From Pseudomonadota bacterium (GTDB lineage: Bacteria > Myxococcota > Myxococcia > Myxococcales > Myxococcaceae), in the NCBI GenBank assembly GCA_023426545.1, contig JAFAAN010000057.1, forward strand, positions 24,141 through 88,140: DNA of 64,000 nt. Direction: 5' to 3'. Shown piece after piece: positions 42,398 through 51,104 of the stretch (its first letter is position 1; every line of letters starts with the position of its first letter). The translations under genes and the position numbers were made by a program. A model generated the notes under the pieces. That model had not been told where the DNA came from, made no database searches, and worked only from the letters and a program-made list of their open reading frames with translations.

Positions 42398-42490
42398 ATA
42401 CTACCGGGGCCGACAAGGCTCCCCGCGCACCGACGTCCGCGGGGCCGCCCTTCTACCTGATTCTTCGCGCGTTGCAAGTCGGATTCAGAC

Positions 42491-43771
42491 TCAAATCGGC
42501 TTCAGCTCTTTCAGGCCGCCCATGTAGGGCACCAACGCCTCCGGAATGGCCACGCTTCCGTCCTCGCGCTGGTAGTTTTCCAGGATGGCGATGGTCGTCC
42601 GGCCCACCGCCAGGCCGCTGCCGTTGAGCGTGTGGGCGAGCTGGGGCTTGTCCCCCTTCTGGGCCCGGTAGCGAATCCGGGCCCGGCGGGCCTGGAAGTC
42701 GCCGCAGTCGGAGCAGGACGAAATCTCCCGGTAGGCGTTCTGCCCGGGCAGCCAGACCTCGATGTCGTACGTCTTGCGGGCGCTGAAGCCCATGTCTCCG
42801 GTGCACAGGAGCATGACCCGGTGGTGGAGGCCCAGGCGGCGGAGGATGTCGCAGGCGTCGTCCGTCATCGCCTCGAGCTCATCCAGGCTCTGCTCCTGCT
42901 GGGCGAACTTCACCAGCTCCACCTTGTGGAACTGGTGCTGGCGGATGAGGCCGCGGGTGTCCTTGCCGGCGGCGCCCGCCTCCGCGCGGAAGCTGGGGCT
43001 GAAGGCGCAGTAGCGGATGGGGAGGGACTCGCCCTCCAGGATTTCGTCCGCGTGGTAGTTGGTGACGGGCACCTCGGCGGTGGGGATGAGGAAGCGCTCC
43101 GGCTCACCCACCGTCTTGAAGACGTCGTCCTCGAACTTGGGCAGCTGGCCGGTGCCCATCATCGTCTCGCGCAGCACCAGGTAGGGCGGGAGCAGCTCCG
43201 TGTAGCCCTTGCTCGTGTGCACGTCGATCATGAACGTGACGAGCGCCCGCTCCAGCCGCGCCAGCGCGCCCTTGTAGAAGGTGAAGCGGCTGCCGGACAC
43301 CTTGGCGGCGCGCTCGAAGTCGAGCATGCCCAGCTTCTCCCCCAACTCGAAGTGCTGCTTGGGCGCGAAGAGCAGGTCGGGCTTCTCGCCCCAGATGCTC
43401 ACCTGGACGTTGTCCTCGGCGCCGCCGCCCACGGGGACGGACTCATGGGGCACGTTGGGGATGAGCAGGAGGATGCGGTTGAGCTCCTCCTCCACTTCCT
43501 TGAGGCGCGCCTCCTTCTCCTTGATTTCCTGGGAGACGGCGCGAAGGTCGCCGCGCAGCGCGTCCAGCGCTTTCGGGTCCTCCTTCGCCTTGCGCTTCAT
43601 CTCCTCGTTGGCGGCGTTGCGGCGCGCGGCCAGCGACTCCACGGAGATGTACAGCTCGCGGCGCTCGGCGAAGAGCCGCTGGAAAGGGCCCAAATCCAGG
43701 TTGCCGCCCCGCGTCTTGAGCCGGGCGACCACCGCATCGAAGTTCTGCGCAACGTTCCGGAGGTCCAGCAT
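42491..43771 (-). CDS. serS: Seryl-tRNA synthetase
   Basis: A 426-residue class II synthetase. The N-terminal long coiled-coil arm (about residues 30-100, RNAANEEMKRKAKEDP and IKEKEARLKEVEEELNRILL) grips the long variable arm of tRNA-Ser. The catalytic core has motif 2 in FSPSFRAEAGAAGKDTRGL and motif 3 in LNGSGLAVGRTTIAILE. All four serine tRNA genes of the usual set follow downstream on the same strand. Between the stop and tRNA-Ser(TGA) lies a GC-rich hairpin (arms 42421-42427 and 42438-42444, 10-nt loop) without a U-run. The ATG at 43771 starts the typical MLDLRNVAQN. Confidence 0.96.
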   Translation of the reverse strand: MLDLRNVAQNFDAVVARLKTRGGNLDLGPFQRLFAERRELYISVESLAARRNAANEEMKRKAKEDPKALDALRGDLRAVSQEIKEKEARLKEVEEELNRILLLIPNVPHESVPVGGGAEDNVQVSIWGEKPDLLFAPKQHFELGEKLGMLDFERAAKVSGSRFTFYKGALARLERALVTFMIDVHTSKGYTELLPPYLVLRETMMGTGQLPKFEDDVFKTVGEPERFLIPTAEVPVTNYHADEILEGESLPIRYCAFSPSFRAEAGAAGKDTRGLIRQHQFHKVELVKFAQQEQSLDELEAMTDDACDILRRLGLHHRVMLLCTGDMGFSARKTYDIEVWLPGQNAYREISSCSDCGDFQARRARIRYRAQKGDKPQLAHTLNGSGLAVGRTTIAILENYQREDGSVAIPEALVPYMGGLKELKPI

Positions 43772-43911
43772 GGAGCACGCCTTGTAGTCACCCCGGGTGA
43801 GGCCAGCAAGGTTCCTCGCACCCGGGTGCTCAAGGCCGGACGCCGCGTGGCCCCGCCCCTGACGCAGCCGGGCGCCGGTGGCGCCGGGCGGGCGGGGGAG
43901 GGGCGGCGACC

Positions 43912-46900
43912 TCAGTTCTGCAGGTCGTAGATTTCGTCCTCGATGTCCTTCTTGTCCGTCGCGTCTGGCTTGCGCGCGAGGTAGTCCTTGAAGGCCTGCA
44001 CTGCCTCCCGGCGCTTGTTGCGCTCCTTATAGGCGAAGCCCAGGTAGTAGTAGGCCATGGGGTTCTCGGGCTCGAGCGTGGTGGCCTTGCGGTACCAGTC
44101 GATGGCCTTGGCGTGCTGGGCCTGCTCGGTGAAGGCGCGAGCGACCTTGTAATAGACGTAGGTGAGCTTGGGGTCGGTCTTCAGGGCCGCCTGGTAGCGC
44201 TTGATGGCGTCGTTCCAGCGGGCGGCGGCGAAGTAGGCGTCGCCAATGGAGCCCAGCGCCCGCGTGCGGCGGGGGTCGGCGCTCAGGCTGGCCTCGAACG
44301 AGGTGATGGCCTCGTCGAACTGGCCGCTCTCCAGCAGGGCGTGTCCGAGCGCCTCGTGAGCGTCCGCGTGGTTCGGCGCCAGCTCCACGGCCTTGCGCCA
44401 GGCGGACATGGCATCCGGGAGGTTCTTCGCGTCGCGCAGGATGACCCCGTAGGCGTAATGGTAGTCCGCGCGGTTGGGCGCCCGCTCCACGGCCTTGCGC
44501 ATGTTGTCCAGGGCCTGGGTGAACTCCAGCCGCTTCGCCTTGACGAGCGCCAGGTAGTAGAGCGCCTCATGGTTGGAGGGTTCGTTGCTCAGCGCGAGTC
44601 CCAGGTTGCCCTCCGCGCCCGGCAGGTCGCCCCGCTCCAGCAGCACGGCGCCCAGGGTGATGGGAATGGTGGTGGAGCGAGGGTCCTCCGCCTTCGCCTT
44701 CTCCAGCTCGGCCACGGCCTCCTCGAGCTGCCCCAGCCGCCACAGCACGAGGCCGCGCTGCAGCCGGCCGTCCTTGAGCAGGTGCGGGTCCAGCTCCAGG
44801 GCGCGGTTGGCCTCGGTCTTCGCCGTCTCCAGGTCGTCCGTCAGCAGGGCCACGCGGGACAGGCCCAGGTGGGCGTCGGCGAGGATGGGGTCGAGCTTCA
44901 CGGAGCGCTCGAACTCCTGCTGGGCCAACAGCGCGTTGTTCTCCGCCAGGGCCAGCTCGCCCAGGCCCGCGCGCACGCCGGCGTTCTCGGGGGCGCGCTT
45001 CACGGCCTCCTCGAGCTGGGCGCGCGCCTCCGCGTTGCGCCGCTGGGCCAGGTAGAAGCGGCCCAGGTAGAGGCGGGCCTCCACCAGGTCCTCGTCCGCG
45101 GCGATGGCGCGCTTGTAGTGGCCCTCCGCATCGGAGAGCTTGTCGAGCGCGTCCTCGATGCGGCCGTAGAGGTAGGCGATGCGGGCCTCGTTGGGGAACA
45201 CGCCGTTGGCCTTCTTCACGGCCTCCAGCGCGTCCTGCATCTTGCCGGTCATCACCAGCGCGGTGATGTGGCCGTCCGCGAACTCGAGGTTGCCGGGCTC
45301 CTCCGCCGCCAGCGCTGTGTAGAGGGGCAGCACCGCGTCGAAGTTGCGCTGGGCGCGCAGCACGTGCGCGAGCTGGCCGCGGAGGAAGGGCGACCTGGCG
45401 TCCATCTCCAGGGCGGCCTTCAGCTCGGCTTCGGCCTCCTTCGGCTGGTGTTTCTGGAACAGCGCCACGCCCATGAGGCCGCGGGCCCGGGCCAGCTCGG
45501 CGGGGCCCAGCGCGGACTGGACGTCCGTGGCCAGCGCCCGCTCCACGGCCTCGGTGCCCTTCGCCACGTCCTTGCGGACCAGCAGCTCCACCGCGGCCAG
45601 CTCCACCGCGGACGCCACGTGCTTGGGGTCGGCCTCCAGGGCCGCGGCGTAGGCGGCGGCGGCCTCGTCGGCTCGGCCCGCGGCCTGGTGCAGGTTGCCC
45701 ACGGCGTGGTGGGCCTTGGCGGACTTGGGGTTCTTCGCGAGCACCTTGGTCAACGTGTCCAGGGCGCGCTTCTCGTCGCGCTTCAGGGCGTAGGCCTCGG
45801 CCAGCAGGAAGGCCAGCTCCACGTCGCCCTGGGTGTCCTCGCGGTTGTAGGCGCTGGTCAGGATGGGGATGGCGGAGTCCGCTTGCCGTCCGGTGAGCGC
45901 GATGGCCGCGGTCACCTTGATGAAGTCCACGTCCTTCTCACCCAGGAACTCGATGTCCGCCAGGTCCTGTCGGCAGCGGTTCAGCTCGTTGGGGTTGCTC
46001 GCGGCGTAGCGGCGTTGGAGGTAGTGGACGGACTGGCACCACAGCGAGCGCACCGCCGGGTACTCCTTCTGCTGGAGCACCTTCGCGCTGAGCTCGCGGG
46101 CCTGCTTGTAGCTCTCGAAGGTGTCCTGGAGGAGCGCCTGCTTCGCGTCCTCCACCTGCTTCGCCTCGGCGGAGCCGTCGGCCACGCGGGCGGGGAGGAG
46201 GGCGCGGCGGCCGTAGGCACCATAGCGGGTGCCGAACTCCATGGCCGCGCCGACGCCCGCCACCGCCACGACGACGCCGGCGGCAATCATCGCCGGGACG
46301 CGCTTCTTCCACTTCTCCGTGTTACCGCTGCGGTCCACGACGGAGACCGCGGCCATGCGGCCTTCATAGAGCTGCTCCAGCCGCTTCATGTTGGCCTGCG
46401 GGTTGGCACCGTCCACGTGGGGGGCGTCGACGGTGGCCGCCGCCGGTGCCGCGACGGGCGCCACCAGCTTGGCGGGACCTTCCATGAGCCGCTGGATGGC
46501 GGCGGCGAAGGTCTGCACGGTGCCGATGGCGGACCAGGTCTCCGAGTCGAGCGAGACGTCCTCGTTCCCCAGGAGTTGCCCGTCCTCGAGCATCTTGACG
46601 ATGACGCCCTCGTCGAACGGGCCGAACACCTTGCCCGAGCGGCGGCGGACATGGAACCGGCGCACCTTGGCCCCGGCCTGGGCGCCGGCGTCCTTGCCGG
46701 CCGCGTCGTCAATGAAGGACAGCATCTCCAGGCCGTCCGCGGGGCCCGCATTGGGCGGGGGCGGTAGCGGGTCGGAGAGGTCCGCCTCGAGGTCGTCGTC
46801 CGGCCGGGCCGTGGGGTCGAACTCGAGCGAGTCCGGCATGGAGGGGGACGGGGTGGCGAGGGGCGGCGCACCGAAGTCCACGTCCCCGAAGTCCACCGCC

Positions 46901-48750
46901 GGATTGACGCTGACGGCGGCCGGCGGGGGCTCGGAGAAGTCGATGGCGAACGGATCCGCGGCAGGCGCGGGCGCGCCGGGCGGTGGGGTGCCGAAGTCGA
47001 TGGCGAACGGGTCCGCGCCGGGGGCTGGCGGCGCGTTGAAGTCGATGGCGAACGGGTCCGCGCCGGGGGCCGGCGGCGCGTTGAAGTCGAACGAGAGGTC
47101 CGTGGCCTGCGCGGCAGGGGCGGGCAGGTCCGCGAATTCCAGCGCTTGCGGTACGGCGGGCGCGGGCAGGTCGGAGAAGTCCGCTGCGGGAGGTGGCAGG
47201 GCGAACGGGTCCGCGTCCGCGGGAACGGGCAGCTCGCCGAAGTCGAAGGACGGGGCTCCGGCGGCGGGCGGCGGCATCGCGTACGCGTCCGGCGGTGGGG
47301 GCAGCGCGAAGGGGTCCGCCTCGGGGGCCGAGGAGGGAGGCGGCAGGGCGAACGGGTCGTCCACGGGCGCGCTGACCGCGGGCGGTGGGAGCGCGAAGGG
47401 GTCCGCTTCGGGCACCGGGGCGTGGCCGTCACCAGCGGGTGACTCGATATCGAAGGCGAAGGCGCCGTCCGCGGGCGCGGCGTCCACGGGAACGGGCAGG
47501 GCGTCGTCGGAGAAGTCGAAGTCTCGCGCAGTCCCCGACGGCGCATTCACGCCGTAGCCCTGGGACGCATCCGCGGAGGGGGCCTCGGCGGTGTCGAAGT
47601 CGAAATCCCGTGCCGTCCCAGAGGGCGCGTTCACGCCATAGTCAGAGGCCGGGGCGGGCGGCTCGCGATAGGCGTCGTTCGGGAGGGGGATGGAGACGAC
47701 GCGCGTCACCTCCCGGGGGTCGCGTGAAGGCTCTCCGAACGCGTCCATGGACGCATCGCCGCTCGCGTGAGGCATGGCCGCGGCGGCATCGGCGGGCGAG
47801 CTCAGGTCGAAGGCGAAGGTGTCATCGCCGGGGCCCGTGTCAGGCACCGCTGCGGCGGCCTCGGCGGGCGAGCTCATGTCAAAGCCGAACGTGTCGGCCT
47901 CGGACTGTGCTGGCTCGCTCATGTCGAAGCCGAACGGGTCGGCCGCGGGCGGCACCGGCTCGCTCATGTCGAATGCGAATGGATCAGGCTCGGGCGCGCT
48001 TCCGGGCAGCGGGATGGCCGCGTCCGGGGGGGCTCCGAACGCATCGGGGGCGCCAGGCAGCGGGATGGCAGCAGGCGCGGAGGGTGCTCCCGGCAAGGGG
48101 ATGGCTCCGGCGGGAGCGCCTGACAGTGGGATGGCGCCAGTTGCCGCGGGGGCTCCGGGCAGAGGGATGGCGGCGTGCGGGGCGGGCGGGGGAATGGCCC
48201 TGGCGGACACAGCGGCACCCGGCAAGGGGATGGCCGCGGAAGCCCCGGCCGTCGTGGGGGCTCCGGGGAGCGGGATGGCGGCGGACGGAGCGGCGGTCTG
48301 TGGCGCGGCGCCGGGCAGAGGGATGGCGGCGGATGGCGCGGCGGACTGTGGTGCGGCGCCGGGCAGAGGGATGGCGGCGGATGGCGCGGCGGTCTGTGGC
48401 GCCACTCCCGGTAGAGGGATGGCGGCGGAAGGCGCGGCGGCCTGTGGCGCGGTGCCGGGCAGAGGGATGGAGGCCTGCGGCGCGGCGGCTCGAGGCGCGG
48501 GGGCTCCGGGGAGCGGGATGGCGGCGCCCGTCGCGGGGGCCTGCGGCGCCGTGCCCGGCAGGGGGATGGCGGGGGCGGCGGCACCGGGCAGCGGAATGGC
48601 GGCGGACGGCGCCGCGGGCGCGCTCACCGCATCGAGCTTGATGGGGAAGGTGGTCTGGCACCGGGCACACTTGAGCTTCGCGCCGCCCGGGGGGATCCGC
48701 TTGTCATCGATGTTGTAGTTCGTTTGGCAAGACGGGCAGGAGACTTTCAT
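43912..48750 (-). CDS. Zinc-ribbon, IPLPG-repeat, GYF, TM, TPR protein
   Basis: A 1,612-residue protein. An N-terminal MJ0042-type zinc ribbon has Cys 5, 8, 28 and 31 (VSCPSCQTNYN, LKCARCQTTF). A Pro-rich low-complexity region of about residues 40-640 has thirteen IPLPG units plus one IPLSG, then DPFAFDMSEP, DPFALPPP and DPFAIDFNAPPAP repeats. A GYF-type domain at about 694-760 has VRRRSGKVFGPFDEGVIVKM. A membrane helix at about 817-837 (AMIAAGVVVAVAGVGAAMEF) precedes a long TPR array to the C-terminus. Zinc ribbon plus GYF ahead of a membrane helix is the layout of GltJ/GltI in the gliding machine, where the cytoplasmic part contacts MglA. A similar polar or trafficking role is inferred. It is followed by serS. 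Confidence 0.82.
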   Translation of the reverse strand: MKVSCPSCQTNYNIDDKRIPPGGAKLKCARCQTTFPIKLDAVSAPAAPSAAIPLPGAAAPAIPLPGTAPQAPATGAAIPLPGAPAPRAAAPQASIPLPGTAPQAAAPSAAIPLPGVAPQTAAPSAAIPLPGAAPQSAAPSAAIPLPGAAPQTAAPSAAIPLPGAPTTAGASAAIPLPGAAVSARAIPPPAPHAAIPLPGAPAATGAIPLSGAPAGAIPLPGAPSAPAAIPLPGAPDAFGAPPDAAIPLPGSAPEPDPFAFDMSEPVPPAADPFGFDMSEPAQSEADTFGFDMSSPAEAAAAVPDTGPGDDTFAFDLSSPADAAAAMPHASGDASMDAFGEPSRDPREVTRVVSIPLPNDAYREPPAPASDYGVNAPSGTARDFDFDTAEAPSADASQGYGVNAPSGTARDFDFSDDALPVPVDAAPADGAFAFDIESPAGDGHAPVPEADPFALPPPAVSAPVDDPFALPPPSSAPEADPFALPPPPDAYAMPPPAAGAPSFDFGELPVPADADPFALPPPAADFSDLPAPAVPQALEFADLPAPAAQATDLSFDFNAPPAPGADPFAIDFNAPPAPGADPFAIDFGTPPPGAPAPAADPFAIDFSEPPPAAVSVNPAVDFGDVDFGAPPLATPSPSMPDSLEFDPTARPDDDLEADLSDPLPPPPNAGPADGLEMLSFIDDAAGKDAGAQAGAKVRRFHVRRRSGKVFGPFDEGVIVKMLEDGQLLGNEDVSLDSETWSAIGTVQTFAAAIQRLMEGPAKLVAPVAAPAAATVDAPHVDGANPQANMKRLEQLYEGRMAAVSVVDRSGNTEKWKKRVPAMIAAGVVVAVAGVGAAMEFGTRYGAYGRRALLPARVADGSAEAKQVEDAKQALLQDTFESYKQARELSAKVLQQKEYPAVRSLWCQSVHYLQRRYAASNPNELNRCRQDLADIEFLGEKDVDFIKVTAAIALTGRQADSAIPILTSAYNREDTQGDVELAFLLAEAYALKRDEKRALDTLTKVLAKNPKSAKAHHAVGNLHQAAGRADEAAAAYAAALEADPKHVASAVELAAVELLVRKDVAKGTEAVERALATDVQSALGPAELARARGLMGVALFQKHQPKEAEAELKAALEMDARSPFLRGQLAHVLRAQRNFDAVLPLYTALAAEEPGNLEFADGHITALVMTGKMQDALEAVKKANGVFPNEARIAYLYGRIEDALDKLSDAEGHYKRAIAADEDLVEARLYLGRFYLAQRRNAEARAQLEEAVKRAPENAGVRAGLGELALAENNALLAQQEFERSVKLDPILADAHLGLSRVALLTDDLETAKTEANRALELDPHLLKDGRLQRGLVLWRLGQLEEAVAELEKAKAEDPRSTTIPITLGAVLLERGDLPGAEGNLGLALSNEPSNHEALYYLALVKAKRLEFTQALDNMRKAVERAPNRADYHYAYGVILRDAKNLPDAMSAWRKAVELAPNHADAHEALGHALLESGQFDEAITSFEASLSADPRRTRALGSIGDAYFAAARWNDAIKRYQAALKTDPKLTYVYYKVARAFTEQAQHAKAIDWYRKATTLEPENPMAYYYLGFAYKERNKRREAVQAFKDYLARKPDATDKKDIEDEIYDLQN

Positions 48751-48989
48751 GGGGTTCCTTCGACGGGACCAGCAGGCGCGAATGCTCGCGAGAGGGGGAC
48801 CGAGCGCCTTCGCGGTGCGCGCAGGCTACCAGAGGCGTTTCCAGCCCGGAAAGAACGCGCACGAAGAGGTTGAAGCGCACCCTCCCTCGTTTTCACGGAC
48901 AGGCAAGCGAGGGCTCCTGCCTTCTGCCGGTCATCGTCTCGCGTTCGTATCCACGCTCCCGGAGGGGAAGGTGGTAGACCCGACCCCTC

Positions 48990-50303
48990 ATGGACCCCAT
49001 CGTCATCCTGGGCGCGGGCCTCGCGGGCCTGTCCACCGCCCACTTCCTGAACAAGCCCTGGCGCCTCATCGAGAAGTCCGACCGCGTCGGTGGCCTCATC
49101 AAGACCGAGGTCATCCAGGGGTGTTATTTCGACCCCACGGGGCACTGGCTCCACTTGAGGGATCCAGAGATCCAGGCGCTGGTGAACACGCTGTGGCTGC
49201 CGGAGCAGATGGTCCGCATCCAGCGCAAGGCGGGCATCTTCACGCGCGGTGTGTTCACGCGTTTCCCGTACCAGGTGAACACCCACGGCCTGCCGCCGGA
49301 GGTGGTGTCGGAGAACCTCATCGGCTACGTGGAGGCCCTCTTTGGTGAGAAGGGCCGTGAGCTGCGCGAGCGCGAGCCGCGCAACTTCGAGGAGTTCATC
49401 CTCCGCTACATGGGGGAGGGCTTCGCGAAGAACTTCATGGTGCCCTACAACCAGAAGCTGTGGACGGTGCACCCGCGAGAGATGTCCGCCGCCTGGGTGG
49501 GCCGCTTCGTGCCTCGCCCCACCCTGAAGGACGTGGTGGATGGCGCGCTCGGCGCGGGCAGCGACGCCGTGGGCTACAACGCGTCGTTCCTGTATCCGCG
49601 AGAGGGCGGCATCGAGAGCCTCGCCCGCGCCATGCTGAGTCACTTGAAGGGCGGCCGGCTGAGCACGCACACCGAGCCCACCGCCATCGACTGGAAGGCC
49701 CGGAAGGTGACGCTGTCGGACGGCAGCGTGCAGCCCTATGCGGGGCTGGTGTCCAGCATCTCGCTGCCCGGGCTGGTGGCGCTGCTGGCGAAGGGCGAAG
49801 CTGGCGTGCCCGACGCGGTGCAGGCAGCGGCGAAGCAGCTGCGCGCCACCACCGTCACCTACGTGGCCGTGGGCGCCAGGGGGCCCAACCGCCAGCCCTG
49901 GCATTGGATCTACCTGCCCGAGCCAGAGTTCCACACGTACCGCATCGGCTCGCCGTCCGCGGTGTACGCGCCGCTGGCGCCGCCGGACACGTCCACCTTC
50001 TACGTGGAGTACAGCCACCACGGCGAGCTGTCCCTGGCGGACGCGGAGAAGTACGCCGTGGAGGACCTGGTGCGCTCGCAGATGATCCACGCGGCGGACG
50101 ACATCCTCTTCGCGCAGGCGCGTGAGATTCCCCACGCCTACGTGCTCTACGACGAGGCGTACGGGCCGGCGAAGTCGGAGATTCTTCGCTTCCTGGAGCA
50201 TGCGGGAATCCTGATTGCTGGCCGCTATGGCCAGTGGGAGTACTCCTCGATGGAGGACGCCATCCTTGCGGGCCGCGCCTGTGCCCGGACTCTCAACGGT
50301 TGA
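48990..50303 (+). CDS. FAD-dependent oxidoreductase, UDP-galactopyranose mutase/amine oxidase-like
   Basis: A 437-residue flavoprotein. The Rossmann FAD motif GAGLAGLSTAHFL occurs near the N-terminus, followed by IEKSDRVGGLIKTE, in which VGG marks the flavin-binding loop. The mid region has NFMVPYNQKLWTVHPREMSA, typical of sugar-nucleotide mutase-like amine oxidases, and the chain ends with an FAD-contacting segment (GILIAGRYGQWEYSSMEDAI). It is followed by a GT2 enzyme and a polysaccharide deacetylase, so a role in glycan precursor chemistry is likely. The substrate is unknown. Confidence 0.82.
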   Translation: MDPIVILGAGLAGLSTAHFLNKPWRLIEKSDRVGGLIKTEVIQGCYFDPTGHWLHLRDPEIQALVNTLWLPEQMVRIQRKAGIFTRGVFTRFPYQVNTHGLPPEVVSENLIGYVEALFGEKGRELREREPRNFEEFILRYMGEGFAKNFMVPYNQKLWTVHPREMSAAWVGRFVPRPTLKDVVDGALGAGSDAVGYNASFLYPREGGIESLARAMLSHLKGGRLSTHTEPTAIDWKARKVTLSDGSVQPYAGLVSSISLPGLVALLAKGEAGVPDAVQAAAKQLRATTVTYVAVGARGPNRQPWHWIYLPEPEFHTYRIGSPSAVYAPLAPPDTSTFYVEYSHHGELSLADAEKYAVEDLVRSQMIHAADDILFAQAREIPHAYVLYDEAYGPAKSEILRFLEHAGILIAGRYGQWEYSSMEDAILAGRACARTLNG

Positions 50304-50376
50304 CATCCCAGTGGCCCACCCGTCGCATCTTGTCGACGGGTGGGCTGGGGCGTGTTAGCCATCCGGGTTCGAGTTC

Positions 50377-51087
50377 ATGGCCCCCCACCTCTCCGTCGTC
50401 ATTCCGGTCTACAACGAGGAGTCCATCATCGCCTCGGCGGCGGAGGAGCTGCGCCAGGGGCTGGATGCGCGCGGGCTCGACTACGAGATCATCTTCGCGG
50501 AGAACGGCTCACGCGACGCCACGCCCGCCATCCTCGAGGAGCTTTGCGCGAACAATCCGCGCCTGCGCTGGTTCCACTCGGAGACGCCCAACTACGGGGT
50601 GGCGCTCAAGGCCGGCATCCTCAAGGCCCAGGGCACCTATGTCGTCTGCGATGAAATCGACCTGTGCGACCTGACCTTCTACGACGCGGCGCTGCCGCGG
50701 CTGGAGCGGGGCGAGGCGGACATGGTGGTGGGCTCCAAGGCAGCCAAGGGCGCCAGTGACCAGCGCCCGCTGATTCGCCGGGCGGCCACGCGCGTGCACA
50801 ACAAGCTGCTGAAGGTGGCGCTGGGCTTCCAGGGCACCGACACGCACGGGCTGAAGGCGTTCCGCCGCGAAGCGCTGCTGCCCGTCATCCAGAAGTGCGT
50901 GGTGGACATGGACGTGTTCGCCAGCGAGTTCGTCATCCGCGCGTGGCGCGGCGGGCTGAATGTGGTGGAGATTCCCATCCAGCTCCACGAGAAGCGCCAG
51001 CCGTCCATCCACCTGTTCAAGCGCGTACCCAACGTGCTGAAGAACGTGGGCAAGCTGTTCTACGTCATCCGCGTACGCGGAACGTGA
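50377..51087 (+). CDS. Family 2 glycosyltransferase
   Basis: A 236-residue cytoplasmic GT2 enzyme of the dolichol-phosphate mannosyltransferase group: LSVVIPVYNEESIIASAAEE, then FAENGSRDAT and KAGILKAQGTYVVCDEIDL, where the acidic residues would bind the nucleotide-sugar metal. There is no membrane segment apart from a short hydrophobic C-terminus (LKNVGKLFYVIRV). It lies 73 bp after the flavoprotein and 17 bp before the deacetylase on the same strand. The donor and acceptor cannot be read. Confidence 0.87.
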   Translation: MAPHLSVVIPVYNEESIIASAAEELRQGLDARGLDYEIIFAENGSRDATPAILEELCANNPRLRWFHSETPNYGVALKAGILKAQGTYVVCDEIDLCDLTFYDAALPRLERGEADMVVGSKAAKGASDQRPLIRRAATRVHNKLLKVALGFQGTDTHGLKAFRREALLPVIQKCVVDMDVFASEFVIRAWRGGLNVVEIPIQLHEKRQPSIHLFKRVPNVLKNVGKLFYVIRVRGT

Positions 51088-51104
51088 GCGGGGAGGGGCG
51101 CACC

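Noticed and set aside
41213..42627. Small plus-strand open frames reading MGFEPTIP and similar through the tRNA cluster
   Set aside because: These are well-known spurious translations of the antisense of tRNA genes.
47967..48620. Regularly spaced DNA repeats resembling a CRISPR array
   Set aside because: The repeats are codons of the IPLPG units in frame within the GYF/TPR protein, with no unique spacers of constant length.
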